A DNA stretch of 64,000 nt from CAZRRV01 sp045660865 (GTDB taxonomy: Bacteria > Bacillota > Clostridia > Oscillospirales > Acutalibacteraceae), in contig JAZREP010000008.1 of assembly GCA_045660865.1 (NCBI GenBank), forward strand, positions 17,441-81,440, written 5' to 3'. Both the position numbers and the translations under genes were made by a program. Under the pieces are notes generated by a model. The model ran no database searches and was not told the origin of the DNA. It saw only the letters and a list, made by a program, of their open reading frames with translations. Shown one piece after another: positions 50,760 to 58,938 of this stretch; position 1 is the stretch's first letter; each line of letters begins with the position of its first letter.

Positions 50760-52673
50760 ATGGGATTAAATATTACGCAAAAGATTATTAAAGCTCACTT
50801 ACGTGAGGGTGAAATGAAGGCAGGGGAGCAAATAGGTATTGCTATTGACCAGACCCTGACTCAGGACTCAACCGGCACGATGGCGTATTTGCAGCTTGAG
50901 GCTATGGAGGTAGAAAAGGTAAAAACCTTACGCTCGGTAGCCTATATAGACCATAATATGCTGCAACAAGGCTTTGAGAATGCCGATGACCATAAGTTTA
51001 TCCAAACAGTAGCAAACAAGCACGGCATATATTTCTCAAAACCCGGTAACGGTATCTGCCACCAAGTGCATTTAGAGCGTTTTGGTGTGCCCGGTCAAAC
51101 CTTACTCGGCTCTGACAGCCATACACCTACCGGTGGTGGTATAGGTATGCTGGCAATTGGTGCCGGCGGTTTGGACGTTGCGGTTGCTATGGGTGGTGGC
51201 ACATATTACCTTAATATGCCTAAGGTATTAAAGGTTGAATTAAAGGGTAAATTAAACCCCTTTGTAAGTGCCAAGGATGTTATTTTAGAGGTTCTGCGTC
51301 AATTGTCTGTTAAAGGCGGCGTAGGTAAGGTTGTAGAATACTGTGGCGAGGGTGTTGCAACACTTTCTGTTCCCGAACGTGCAACCATAACCAATATGGG
51401 AGCTGAGCTTGGAGCTACCACTTCGGTATTCCCTGCAGATGAGGTTACCCGTGCTTTCCTTAAGGCACAAAATAGGGAAGAGGCATACACTGCTATTTAC
51501 CCCGATATGGATGCTGAATATGATGAAACCATAACGGTTGATTTAAGCGCATTAGAGCCGCTTACAGCATTGCCTCACAGCCCTGACAATGTTAAAACTG
51601 TAAAAGAGGTTGAGGGTACAAAGGTAGACCAAATTATGATTGGCTCTTGTACAAACAGCTCATATTTAGATATGATGCGTGTTGCGGCCATTTTAAAGGG
51701 CCGTACAGTTCCTGCAAATATCAGCCTTGTTATTGCACCCGGCTCTAAACAGGTGCTTACAATGCTGGCGCAAAACGGCGCATTAGCCGATATGATTGAT
51801 GCGGGCGCAAGAATTTTGGAATCAGGTTGCGGTCCTTGTATCGGTATGGGTCAGGCACCTGCAACAAACGCCATTTCCTTGCGTACAATCAACCGTAACT
51901 TTAAAGGCCGTTGCGGTACTACCAATGCAGGCGTTTATATCGTAAGCCCCGAAACCGCTGCTGTCAGCGCTGTTATGGGCAAGCTTACCGACCCAAGAGC
52001 ATTTGCTGGTCAGGTTGACTTAGATATTCCTATGCCCGAACAGTTCCTTATTAACGACAATATGATTGTTGCTCCGGGGAACGATGGAGAGGTTATAAAG
52101 GGACCCAATATTAAGGATTTCCCAATCAATACTGCATTGCAGGATACTCTTTCAGGCAAGGTGCTTATTAAGGTTGAGGATAATATAACAACCGACCATA
52201 TTATGCCCTCCGGTGCATCGTTGTTGCCCTACCGTTCAAATATTCCGCATCTTTCGGATTATTGCTTAACACCTTGTGACCCTGATTTCCCCAAGCGTGC
52301 TAAGGAAAACGGCGGCGGCTTCATAGTAGGCGGCGAGAACTACGGTCAAGGCTCCTCTCGTGAGCATGCTGCTTTAGTACCGCTTTACTTAAAGGTTAAG
52401 GCGGTAATTGCAAAAAGCTTTGCCAGAATCCATAAGGCTAACTTGATAAACTCCGGCATATTGCCGTTGGTATTCGAAAATCCTGCCGATTATGACAGCA
52501 TTACCGAAATGAGCGACCTTGTAATAGAGGATTGCTTAAAAGGTGTCGAAAACGGAAAACTTACCCTTAAAACAGGGGATAAAGAAATTCCGGTGCTCAT
52601 AGAACTGACCGATAAGGAACTCGCGGTATTAAAGGTCGGCGGAAAAATCAATTTTATAAAGAATATGCAATAA
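50760..52673 (+). CDS. acn: Aconitate hydratase
   Basis: 637-residue [4Fe-4S] aconitase isomerising citrate and isocitrate. Seen: cluster Cys in MIGSCTNSSYLDM (about 297-309) and ESGCGPCIGMG (about 356-366), SDSHTPTGGGIGMLAIGAGG near residue 120, and in the swivel domain GGENYGQGSSREHAALVPLYLKVKAVIAKSFARIHKANLINSGILPL. The length is that of the shorter bacterial/mitochondrial-type family, below the 890 aa of AcnA/IRP. Follows the Re-citrate-synthase-like gene by 9 bases with GGAGTT SD. No isocitrate dehydrogenase follows; it must lie elsewhere. Confidence 0.94.
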   Translation: MGLNITQKIIKAHLREGEMKAGEQIGIAIDQTLTQDSTGTMAYLQLEAMEVEKVKTLRSVAYIDHNMLQQGFENADDHKFIQTVANKHGIYFSKPGNGICHQVHLERFGVPGQTLLGSDSHTPTGGGIGMLAIGAGGLDVAVAMGGGTYYLNMPKVLKVELKGKLNPFVSAKDVILEVLRQLSVKGGVGKVVEYCGEGVATLSVPERATITNMGAELGATTSVFPADEVTRAFLKAQNREEAYTAIYPDMDAEYDETITVDLSALEPLTALPHSPDNVKTVKEVEGTKVDQIMIGSCTNSSYLDMMRVAAILKGRTVPANISLVIAPGSKQVLTMLAQNGALADMIDAGARILESGCGPCIGMGQAPATNAISLRTINRNFKGRCGTTNAGVYIVSPETAAVSAVMGKLTDPRAFAGQVDLDIPMPEQFLINDNMIVAPGNDGEVIKGPNIKDFPINTALQDTLSGKVLIKVEDNITTDHIMPSGASLLPYRSNIPHLSDYCLTPCDPDFPKRAKENGGGFIVGGENYGQGSSREHAALVPLYLKVKAVIAKSFARIHKANLINSGILPLVFENPADYDSITEMSDLVIEDCLKGVENGKLTLKTGDKEIPVLIELTDKELAVLKVGGKINFIKNMQ

Positions 52674-52704
52674 AAAAACAGCCTCGTCACCGAGGCTGTT
52701 TTTA
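52674..52704. terminator. Bidirectional terminator after aconitase
   Basis: AAAAACAGCCTCG / CGAGGCTGTTTTT stem with a TCAC loop, between convergent genes, A- and T-runs on either side. Confidence 0.9.
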
Positions 52705-52705
52705 T

Positions 52706-53383
52706 TTATATTTTTTGTTTTCTTTTTAAGAATTTAGGTGGCCAAAAGACTAACCATTCAGCCAAAGCGCAAAGCGGTAGTGCGGCAAATATATCAATAA
52801 TCGAATGTTGTTTAACAAAAGCAACCGATATGCAAATAAAGAAAACGGCAACCACCACCAAAACCTTCATTGGCTTGCCCACTGACTTTTCTCTCAACCA
52901 GGTAGAAGCTATACCTAAAGAATAGGCGACGTGTAACGACGGGCAGACACCGGTGTTTGTGTCAACCGAATAAATAAGCCCCATAACGTCGGTTAAAAAA
53001 TTGTCCCTTGGGAACTCAGTCGGTCTAAGGTCTTGTCGGTTGGGAAAGATGATATATATGGCCATAGCAATAATTTGAGTGATTATTATATATTTTTGCA
53101 ACCTTACAAAATTTTCGGTGTTGTATAAAGCAAAATACAATAGCGAGAAAACGATAAGCAAATACCAGAAGGTATAAGGTATAACAAAAATTTCCATAAA
53201 AGGTATAATGTCATCAAGCTTGCTGTGTATTGGATAGCACTTTTCTATGGGGATAAGATTTTCGGTTAGAAAATAAAACGCAAAATAACCTAACCACCCA
53301 AACAAGTATTTTAAATGGGAAAATTCGGGTGTGTTTAATTTGGAAAGCCTAAAATTCTTATAATCAACAACAGGTTTTCTCAT
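52706..53383 (-). CDS. PAP2-family membrane phosphatase/phosphotransferase
   Basis: 225-residue membrane protein of the PAP2 superfamily, about six helices. Seen: a catalytic motif GVCPSLHVAYS (about 146-156, P-S-L-H) and the third motif VAFVKQHSIIDIFAALP with His and Asp about 45 residues later. The N-terminal K-x6-RP motif is not evident. The PSLHVA form is common in inositolphosphotransferase-like members. It may dephosphorylate or transfer phosphatidate or undecaprenyl-phosphate head groups. Overlaps the upstream PlsC-like gene by 4 bases (ATGA), so the two probably act on linked lipids. Confidence 0.78.
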   Translation of the reverse strand: MRKPVVDYKNFRLSKLNTPEFSHLKYLFGWLGYFAFYFLTENLIPIEKCYPIHSKLDDIIPFMEIFVIPYTFWYLLIVFSLLYFALYNTENFVRLQKYIIITQIIAMAIYIIFPNRQDLRPTEFPRDNFLTDVMGLIYSVDTNTGVCPSLHVAYSLGIASTWLREKSVGKPMKVLVVVAVFFICISVAFVKQHSIIDIFAALPLCALAEWLVFWPPKFLKRKQKI

Positions 53384-54147
53384 TTTCTTGCCTCCTTACA
53401 AGGAATGTTGCTGTTATAGTGTTTGGCGGGAATATTACTGTATGGAACAACCTTGTGGTAAGGTAAGTTTACGGCAAGCTGTGTTATCTCATTCATTAGA
53501 TATTTGCAAATTCGTTCACGCTCATTTTCAATCGGTTGGTCGGGGCAGTAAACTATGGGTTTGCCCAAAACCGCTTTTTTCAAGTTCGGCGCAATGTACA
53601 TAGGAACAAAGGAAGCCTGCTTACCGGTGCGTTTATAATACATTTTAGCAACATCAACAAACTTGTCTTGGAAATTATTGATAATATGATTATGAGGTTC
53701 ATAGCATTCGGGGAAAATGATTACCTTAGTATCCTCTGCTAACGCCCTAACGGTTTGTCGATAGGTTGATACAATCCTTGTGTCGTGGAAAACGGGGATA
53801 GTTTTAGCGTTATTAAAAACACAAACCGAAATAGGAGCTATTACATAAGATAAAAGCTTGTAAAACCATCTGATGCATTTGGGTTTTGAACTCCAAAAAT
53901 CTTCAAATGCGTAAGCAGGCACTTCTTTTAGATACATCATTTGCCAAGCGCACCAGGTTGTGCGTTTGCCGGGGAAATATATCTCACCTACAATAGGTCC
54001 GTTCATCTGGGTGTGGTTGCCGACAACGATACAGCCATCGTCGGGTAGGTTTTCTGTGCCCTTGATTGTGGTTTTTGGGTAAAACAGTTTCACAAGACCT
54101 CTTATAATAAGAAAACAAGTAAAAACAAATTTATTAGTGGGCTTCAT
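53380..54147 (-). CDS. PlsC-like acyltransferase with atypical catalytic motif
   Basis: 255-residue glycerol-phosphate acyltransferase-superfamily protein. Seen: GCIVVGNHTQMNGP, where the normal NH(x4)D catalytic motif has Gly in place of Asp, IPVFHDTR (substrate motif II region), and IIFPECYEPHN (motif III, usually FPEG). An N-terminal hydrophobic segment (about 5-22) may anchor it. The altered motif raises doubt about standard 1-acylglycerol-3-phosphate acylation. Coupled to the PAP2-like gene. Confidence 0.72.
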   Translation of the reverse strand: MKPTNKFVFTCFLIIRGLVKLFYPKTTIKGTENLPDDGCIVVGNHTQMNGPIVGEIYFPGKRTTWCAWQMMYLKEVPAYAFEDFWSSKPKCIRWFYKLLSYVIAPISVCVFNNAKTIPVFHDTRIVSTYRQTVRALAEDTKVIIFPECYEPHNHIINNFQDKFVDVAKMYYKRTGKQASFVPMYIAPNLKKAVLGKPIVYCPDQPIENERERICKYLMNEITQLAVNLPYHKVVPYSNIPAKHYNSNIPCKEARK

Positions 54148-54297
54148 TTTTCGCTTAACGCATCCTTTATATGTTTAATAAAACTGTTAAAAATATTATT
54201 TAGAAAACTAATGGAATATGATAACATTTTAACACATTTTGTTTTAATATGCCATATGATATTTATTTTTATTATTAATCAACTGTAAGAATAAAAT

Positions 54298-54326
54298 GGC
54301 CGACAATCCAAAAATAATTGTCGGCC
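54298..54326 (-). terminator. Terminator after sdpI-like gene
   Basis: GGCCGACAAT / ATTGTCGGCC 10-bp stem; on the minus strand followed by ATTTTATTCTT. Confidence 0.8.
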
Positions 54327-54335
54327 TCGTTTGTT

Positions 54336-55418
54336 TTATGAAATTTTACTGGATAGCAAGTTGAATATTTTCTTAGTGTCAGCAGTATTCTTGCCGTTTA
54401 TAATAAGCACTTTTCCGTTAGACTCTAAAATCACACAGGACTTGCAACGAGTATAGGCATAACGAGTATAATTGCCAAACTCATCGTTTTTAAAATTGCC
54501 CATAGATAATCTTGCAGAGGCAAAACCGTATGTGCGGATTCCTGCATCATAATTCTCTCGGTATTCAATGTTATCTATATCAGAGTAGTCAATTTCAATA
54601 TCATCATAATAGGAAGCTTCAATTTCAAAGGAATCATCGTCGTAATCAATGTTGATATCACCTGTGAACATCAGCACCATAGTTCCAACTAATATTAAAG
54701 GTACCAAAACAGCGGATATCTTAACTGCAATTTTTTCACCTTTGCCTGTTACAACGCGGGTGTAAACAACGCCCTCTTTTTTGTGCTTCCTGTAAATGCT
54801 GTAAGAATAAACCATCGGCACAATAATCATTGCGAATGTAATGATTAAAAGAGCGGTCGCCATAATTTTTAAGGGCAGGAATATGCAAAACAGCATAGCA
54901 ATACCGCCGATAACCCATAACTTACCGCCCAAGCGGTGAGTTTTATTCCAGTTTTCCTCGTTACCGAGAGTCCAATAGATTTTTATGCCAAGAGTTTTGT
55001 TCTGCACAACCTTAGGCATATAATTACCAATAAGAATGAAGAGGGCGCCAAAGAATATCGGTGTTAACAGTTCAAAGCCAAACTCTTTTTCAAAAGCAAT
55101 GCTATAAATAATCCCGTTTGTAAAAAGGGAAACAAAGGGTATAATCCAGAAAATAATTCCCATAGCTTTTTTGTTTTGGTTCTTATGGTTTTTATCCAAG
55201 GTGGATACAAGTAACATAACTATGTGAACAACTAATAGAATCAAAGGTAGTAAAAAAACAGCAAAAGCTTTTGAGCCAAAACCGTCTGCTACACCGTCGG
55301 CACCCCAGTGGGTAGTCATAGTGTAGGGTAGCTCGTTCCAAAAAATCAAACCAAAAAGAATAGGTATTAAAATAATAATAGAGGAGATAAGTGTTTTTAA
55401 TTTGTTGTTTTTAATCAT
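54336..55418 (-). CDS. SdpI/DUF1648-family membrane protein with C-terminal PH-like domain
   Basis: 360-residue membrane protein. Seen: an N-terminal DUF1648 element (IPILFGLIFWNELPYTMTTHWGADGVADGFGSKAFAVFLLPLILL), SdpI-type helices with the NKTLGIKIYWTLGNEENWNKTHRLGGKLWVIGGI signature (about 140-175), two further helices, then an extracellular or cytoplasmic Asp/Tyr-rich region resembling a bacterial PH domain. SdpI gives immunity to the SdpC toxin in Bacillus and anchors SdpR, but no sdpABC genes are visible. Stop of sdpR and this start are adjacent. Confidence 0.82.
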   Translation of the reverse strand: MIKNNKLKTLISSIIILIPILFGLIFWNELPYTMTTHWGADGVADGFGSKAFAVFLLPLILLVVHIVMLLVSTLDKNHKNQNKKAMGIIFWIIPFVSLFTNGIIYSIAFEKEFGFELLTPIFFGALFILIGNYMPKVVQNKTLGIKIYWTLGNEENWNKTHRLGGKLWVIGGIAMLFCIFLPLKIMATALLIITFAMIIVPMVYSYSIYRKHKKEGVVYTRVVTGKGEKIAVKISAVLVPLILVGTMVLMFTGDINIDYDDDSFEIEASYYDDIEIDYSDIDNIEYRENYDAGIRTYGFASARLSMGNFKNDEFGNYTRYAYTRCKSCVILESNGKVLIINGKNTADTKKIFNLLSSKIS

Positions 55419-55685
55419 TTAATTTTCTCCTTTCAAATCTGCAATCCAAAGCATAGTTTCTTCCAAAACAGAGGTGTTTATTTCATAAAAGATAAATTTG
55501 CCCTCTCGTTTGTCCCTAATTAAATCAGCGTCTTTAAGCACCGACAAGTGTCTGGATATTGACGCCGCCGTTACAGGGAAGTGTTCTACAATATCTCCGG
55601 CTGACATCCTGCCGCGTTTTAATAAGTTTAAAATTTCACGGCGAATAGGGTCGGCAAGTGCTTTTAGTGTGTTGTGTAAACTCAA
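55419..55685 (-). CDS. SdpR-like ArsR-family repressor
   Basis: 88-residue winged-helix regulator. Seen: LHNTLKALADPIRREILNLLKRGRMSAGDIVEHFPVTAASISRHLSVLKDADLIRDKREGKFIFYEI, a typical ArsR HTH with no metal-binding CxC motif, matching SdpR-type autorepressors. Start TTG 55685 (GGAGG, 7-base spacing); the open frame before it is hydrophobic and not family-like. Forms a two-gene unit with the SdpI-like gene, which may sequester it at the membrane. Confidence 0.87.
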   Translation of the reverse strand: MSLHNTLKALADPIRREILNLLKRGRMSAGDIVEHFPVTAASISRHLSVLKDADLIRDKREGKFIFYEINTSVLEETMLWIADLKGEN

Positions 55686-55789
55686 AACACATCCTCCTTT
55701 AACATTTAACCTAATTGTTAATTGTATTATAAACAAAAAGATAATTTTTGTCAATGAAAAATTATCTTTTTATAATTAGTATTAAAATG

Positions 55790-56467
55790 TTAGGTGTTGC
55801 AATCTACTATAAAGAAGTCAATGCCGTCAATTTTTTCTATTAAAGCAAGCTTCTCATCGGGGACAGATATGGCTTTAACCACAATTAAAATGCCAATGTG
55901 TCCAACAGCGCTGCTTTTAGGGGAAACAACATTTACTTTAATGTTATTTTCGAAAATTTCACGAAGTTGCTGTACAATGGTGGCGGCTTTGCTTGTTTCG
56001 GAAACTTCCAAATAAATATTTAAAAAGTTTTTTCTCTTTTCAAAATGACCAAGTAAAGTGATGGAAGCAAAGCAGAGAAGTGTTGCAATAAGGGCACCCG
56101 AATAGAAACCGTAGCCTACGGCAATACCTATGATTGAAGTAGTCCAGATGCAAGCGGCGGTGGTAAGGCCTGTGACGTCGGTACGGTTACGTACCAAAAT
56201 CATACCTACGCCCAAAAAACCGATGCCTGATACTACCTGTGCTGAAATACGGAATGCATCTCCGCCCATAGCACTTTCAACCGAAAAAATGCCTACAAGA
56301 GCGGTTATAGTTGAGCCAACAGATACAAGTATATGTGTACGCAATCCTGCCGCTCTGCCGTGTATACCACGCTCAAAACCGATAATACCGCCTATAATGG
56401 CAGACAATACTATTCGTATTAAAACCGAATAAATATTGAAATCTTTAATCAACTCTAAAAATTCCAC
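55790..56467 (-). CDS. MgtC/SapB-family membrane protein
   Basis: 225-residue inner-membrane protein. Seen: IRIVLSAIIGGIIGFERGIHGRAAGLRTHILVSVGSTITALVG and AQVVSGIGFLGVGMILVRNRTDVTGLTTAACIWTTSIIGIAVGYGFY, the MgtC core with about five helices, and a C-terminal ACT-like cytoplasmic domain (about 145-225). MgtC-type proteins help growth in low Mg2+ and in host cells. GTG start after GAGGTG. Single gene; the 215-base upstream gap shows a small hairpin but no recognisable Mg riboswitch. Confidence 0.88.
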   Translation of the reverse strand: MEFLELIKDFNIYSVLIRIVLSAIIGGIIGFERGIHGRAAGLRTHILVSVGSTITALVGIFSVESAMGGDAFRISAQVVSGIGFLGVGMILVRNRTDVTGLTTAACIWTTSIIGIAVGYGFYSGALIATLLCFASITLLGHFEKRKNFLNIYLEVSETSKAATIVQQLREIFENNIKVNVVSPKSSAVGHIGILIVVKAISVPDEKLALIEKIDGIDFFIVDCNT

Positions 56468-56648
56468 AAATTTTCACCTCATACATAGTTACTGAGCAAC
56501 AAAAGATATTATTACTCTTTTTTTAGTAAAACTTGCTATCTGAAAATAAAAAAGGCGAGGGTATAAATTTTACACCCTGCTTCTTTAAAATTAGTATGCA
56601 AATATTCTATTATAAATGAATTAAAAAGTCAAGTTCTAAATAATAATA

Positions 56649-56677
56649 AAAAGCCAGGCCATAAAGCCTGGCTTTTT
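56649..56677 (-). terminator. Terminator after APC permease
   Basis: AAAAGCCAGGC / GCCTGGCTTTT stem around CATAAA, with T-rich sequence on the minus strand. Confidence 0.87.
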
Positions 56678-56682
56678 ACAAA

Positions 56683-58074
56683 CTATTCTTCTTTGTTTTT
56701 AGGGTTTTTAACGAAAGCGCCGATAGCCATAACAACGGCAAAAATTATAATGTAGAAAAGAACAGGGAATGAGAAAGCACCTTTTTCTTTTGCCTGTAAG
56801 AACGGAGTTATACCATGTGCATACACAGCCGCATAGACCATAAAGACACAAGATAACAGAGCAATTGACGGTATAAGGAATCTCTTAACAAATCCCAACT
56901 CTTTTTGGGTTTTCATCCAAATGATAAAAATGGGGATATACATAGCATAAATAGTGACGATGGGGAGCTCAGAGGAATCAAAATTAAAGTATCCAAACCA
57001 ACCATCAGTAAGGTTTGCGCCATAGAAGTAAACTAACCAGGCGCTGCAAACAAACAGACCCCAAATGGATGAATTGGTAACCATATTAGTAGATTTATCT
57101 ATCTGGGAGAACATATTCGGTCTGGGTCCTTGGTCACGGCAAGCAATAGCGTACATACCACGTGTGGCACCAACCATCAAGCCGTTTAATGTGCCAAGGC
57201 AGGAAATGATAATACAAATGTTAAGGAAAGCACCGCCGACATTACCAAAAATATTAGTGAATGCGGTGGTAGCACCCTCTTTAATTAAAACCTCGTTTGT
57301 CGCACCGCCGGCAACGCCTATATAATATAAAACGTAAGCGGTAACAACAATGATAGAACCAATAATCAAAGCTAACGGCAAGTTTTTCTTGGCGTTTTTA
57401 AGCTCAGCATTTATAGAAGTAGCAACAATCCAACCTTCGTAAGCAAAAACGGTAGCAACAACAGCCGCAAAAAGACCGCCGCCTGTTCCGCCTACAACCT
57501 CTGTAAGAGTGCTTGTGAAATTGTTTGTTAATGTGCCGTTAAAGAAACCTACCAAGGTGCCCACAATAGCCATTAAAGTTATCGGGATAAACTTAATAAT
57601 TGTTGCGCTTATCTGGAATTTACCGGCAAGCTTTGGTGAAAATACGTTCAGTGTATATGAAGCAATTAAGCAGAAACCTGCAAGAGTTAAAACCTCAGGG
57701 CTGTTCAAACTCCAGCCAAAAAGAACACCGAAATATCTTGCGGAAACCCAAGCAAGAACAGAGGTCATGCCCGGATAGTAGATGTTTACCATAAACCAAG
57801 CAAGATAATATGCGTAGGTTTTTCCGCAGGTGGCTTCGGCATAGTCAACAACGCCACTTACTTTTTCATACTTTGTTGCCATGTTAGCAAACTGTAATGA
57901 ACAAATAATCATCAAAAAGCCGGTTATAATCCAAGCCAAAATACCAAGCGGCATATCACCGTTAGTTGCGGCTAAAACGTTTTGCGCTTTAAAAAACACA
58001 CCTGAACCGATTACAGTTCCAACTACCATACAAATAGCGGTAGGTAAACCGTATCTTTTTTCAAGTTTATTCAT
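56683..58074 (-). CDS. APC-superfamily amino-acid permease/exchanger
   Basis: 463-residue permease with about twelve helices. Seen: MNKLEKRYGLPTAICMVVGTVIGSGVFFKAQNVL (the APC GTVIGSGVF substrate loop), FAYEGWIVATSINAELKNAKKNLPLALIIGS (the helix 6 F-A-Y-E-G-W motif of LAT-like exchangers such as SteT), and RGMYAIACRDQGPRPNMFSQI. Probably exchanges neutral amino acids. Start ATG 58074 with AAGGAGGC; the in-frame upstream ATG adds 25 residues outside the family. Confidence 0.87.
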   Translation of the reverse strand: MNKLEKRYGLPTAICMVVGTVIGSGVFFKAQNVLAATNGDMPLGILAWIITGFLMIICSLQFANMATKYEKVSGVVDYAEATCGKTYAYYLAWFMVNIYYPGMTSVLAWVSARYFGVLFGWSLNSPEVLTLAGFCLIASYTLNVFSPKLAGKFQISATIIKFIPITLMAIVGTLVGFFNGTLTNNFTSTLTEVVGGTGGGLFAAVVATVFAYEGWIVATSINAELKNAKKNLPLALIIGSIIVVTAYVLYYIGVAGGATNEVLIKEGATTAFTNIFGNVGGAFLNICIIISCLGTLNGLMVGATRGMYAIACRDQGPRPNMFSQIDKSTNMVTNSSIWGLFVCSAWLVYFYGANLTDGWFGYFNFDSSELPIVTIYAMYIPIFIIWMKTQKELGFVKRFLIPSIALLSCVFMVYAAVYAHGITPFLQAKEKGAFSFPVLFYIIIFAVVMAIGAFVKNPKNKEE

Positions 58075-58152
58075 AATATTTGCCTCCTTAAATATTTGCT
58101 GAAAATATTGTAACAAAAAAATATTTATTTGTAAAGAAAAAACCACCAAAAC

Positions 58153-58180
58153 AAAAAACCGACCAATTGGTCGGCTTTTG
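58153..58180 (-). terminator. Terminator after the zinc-ribbon protein gene
   Basis: CCGACC / GGTCGG stem with an AATT loop, then TTTTTTGTTTT on the minus strand. Confidence 0.8.
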
Positions 58181-58240
58181 CTTAGCTGTTACGATTATTA
58201 TGATTTTTAGCACAAGGATTCGTAGCCCTTGTAATTCACA

Positions 58241-58933
58241 TTAGAAGAACAGTTTTCTCTCTATCATCTCGCGAGTTGCACTGTTAATGGCAAAATAAAT
58301 AAGTAAACCACCAAACAAGAACAACACAACCAACGGATAGATTGACCAACCGATAAATCTTATGTCAAAGGTTATCTCAATTAAAAACTCTATAAGCAGC
58401 ATAAAGGCACCTAAAGCCATAAATGCGCCTCCGAGAATATATAGCTTGCCTTTGCGCAGATAGTATATCAGAGTAACAACTGTGCAAGTGATAAAACATA
58501 GCCCGCTAACCACAGGCAATGCAAAACTTAAAAACCAACTACCGTTTGTGGCTAAATTGATATAGAGTAGATAGAGTGCTGTTGCAACAAAATTGCAAGG
58601 AACAAATATCACAGGGTTTGGCTTCTTAAACCATAGCGGCAATGCAAAAACAATGTAAGAAACCACTAACGCACCTGCGACATATCCAAACCATTCCGGC
58701 TTTCCATCGAGTGATAAGTCTGCAAAGAAACAAACGAGCAATGGGATAAAGAATAAAATAATAACTGCACCGTTCAATACTAGAGACCCTGAATTGGTTT
58801 TTGGCATCTTATTGCTTGGATATAACGGTTGTTCAGCCGTTTGCTCAAAATCAGGATGGCAAACGACAGTGTTACAAAGGGGACATTTCTTTTCGGTGTT
58901 AGCAAGTTTTACACCGCATTTTATACAGTACAT
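58241..58933 (-). CDS. Zinc-ribbon membrane protein (DUF6320-like)
   Basis: 230-residue membrane protein. Seen: an N-terminal zinc ribbon (MYCIKCGVKLANTEKKCPLCN, Cys at 3, 6, 17, 20), a short linker, then about six membrane helices (from residue 50). I recall this architecture as DUF6320, often placed beside acyltransferase-like and DegV genes. Function unknown. Last gene of the MarR operon (MarR-DegV-acyltransferase-this), 5 bases after the acyltransferase. SD GAGAGGT. Confidence 0.75.
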   Translation of the reverse strand: MYCIKCGVKLANTEKKCPLCNTVVCHPDFEQTAEQPLYPSNKMPKTNSGSLVLNGAVIILFFIPLLVCFFADLSLDGKPEWFGYVAGALVVSYIVFALPLWFKKPNPVIFVPCNFVATALYLLYINLATNGSWFLSFALPVVSGLCFITCTVVTLIYYLRKGKLYILGGAFMALGAFMLLIEFLIEITFDIRFIGWSIYPLVVLFLFGGLLIYFAINSATREMIERKLFF

Positions 58934-58938
58934 ATCGT

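Noticed and set aside
54148..54335. Small gene in the gap upstream of the PlsC-like gene
   Set aside because: AT-rich with no ORF that has an SD; only the terminator at its left side is supported.
56468..56682. Possible magnesium riboswitch upstream of the mgtC-like gene
   Set aside because: Only a short GGGTGTAAA..TTTATACCC-type stem is visible, with none of the conserved blocks of ykoK or M-box RNAs.
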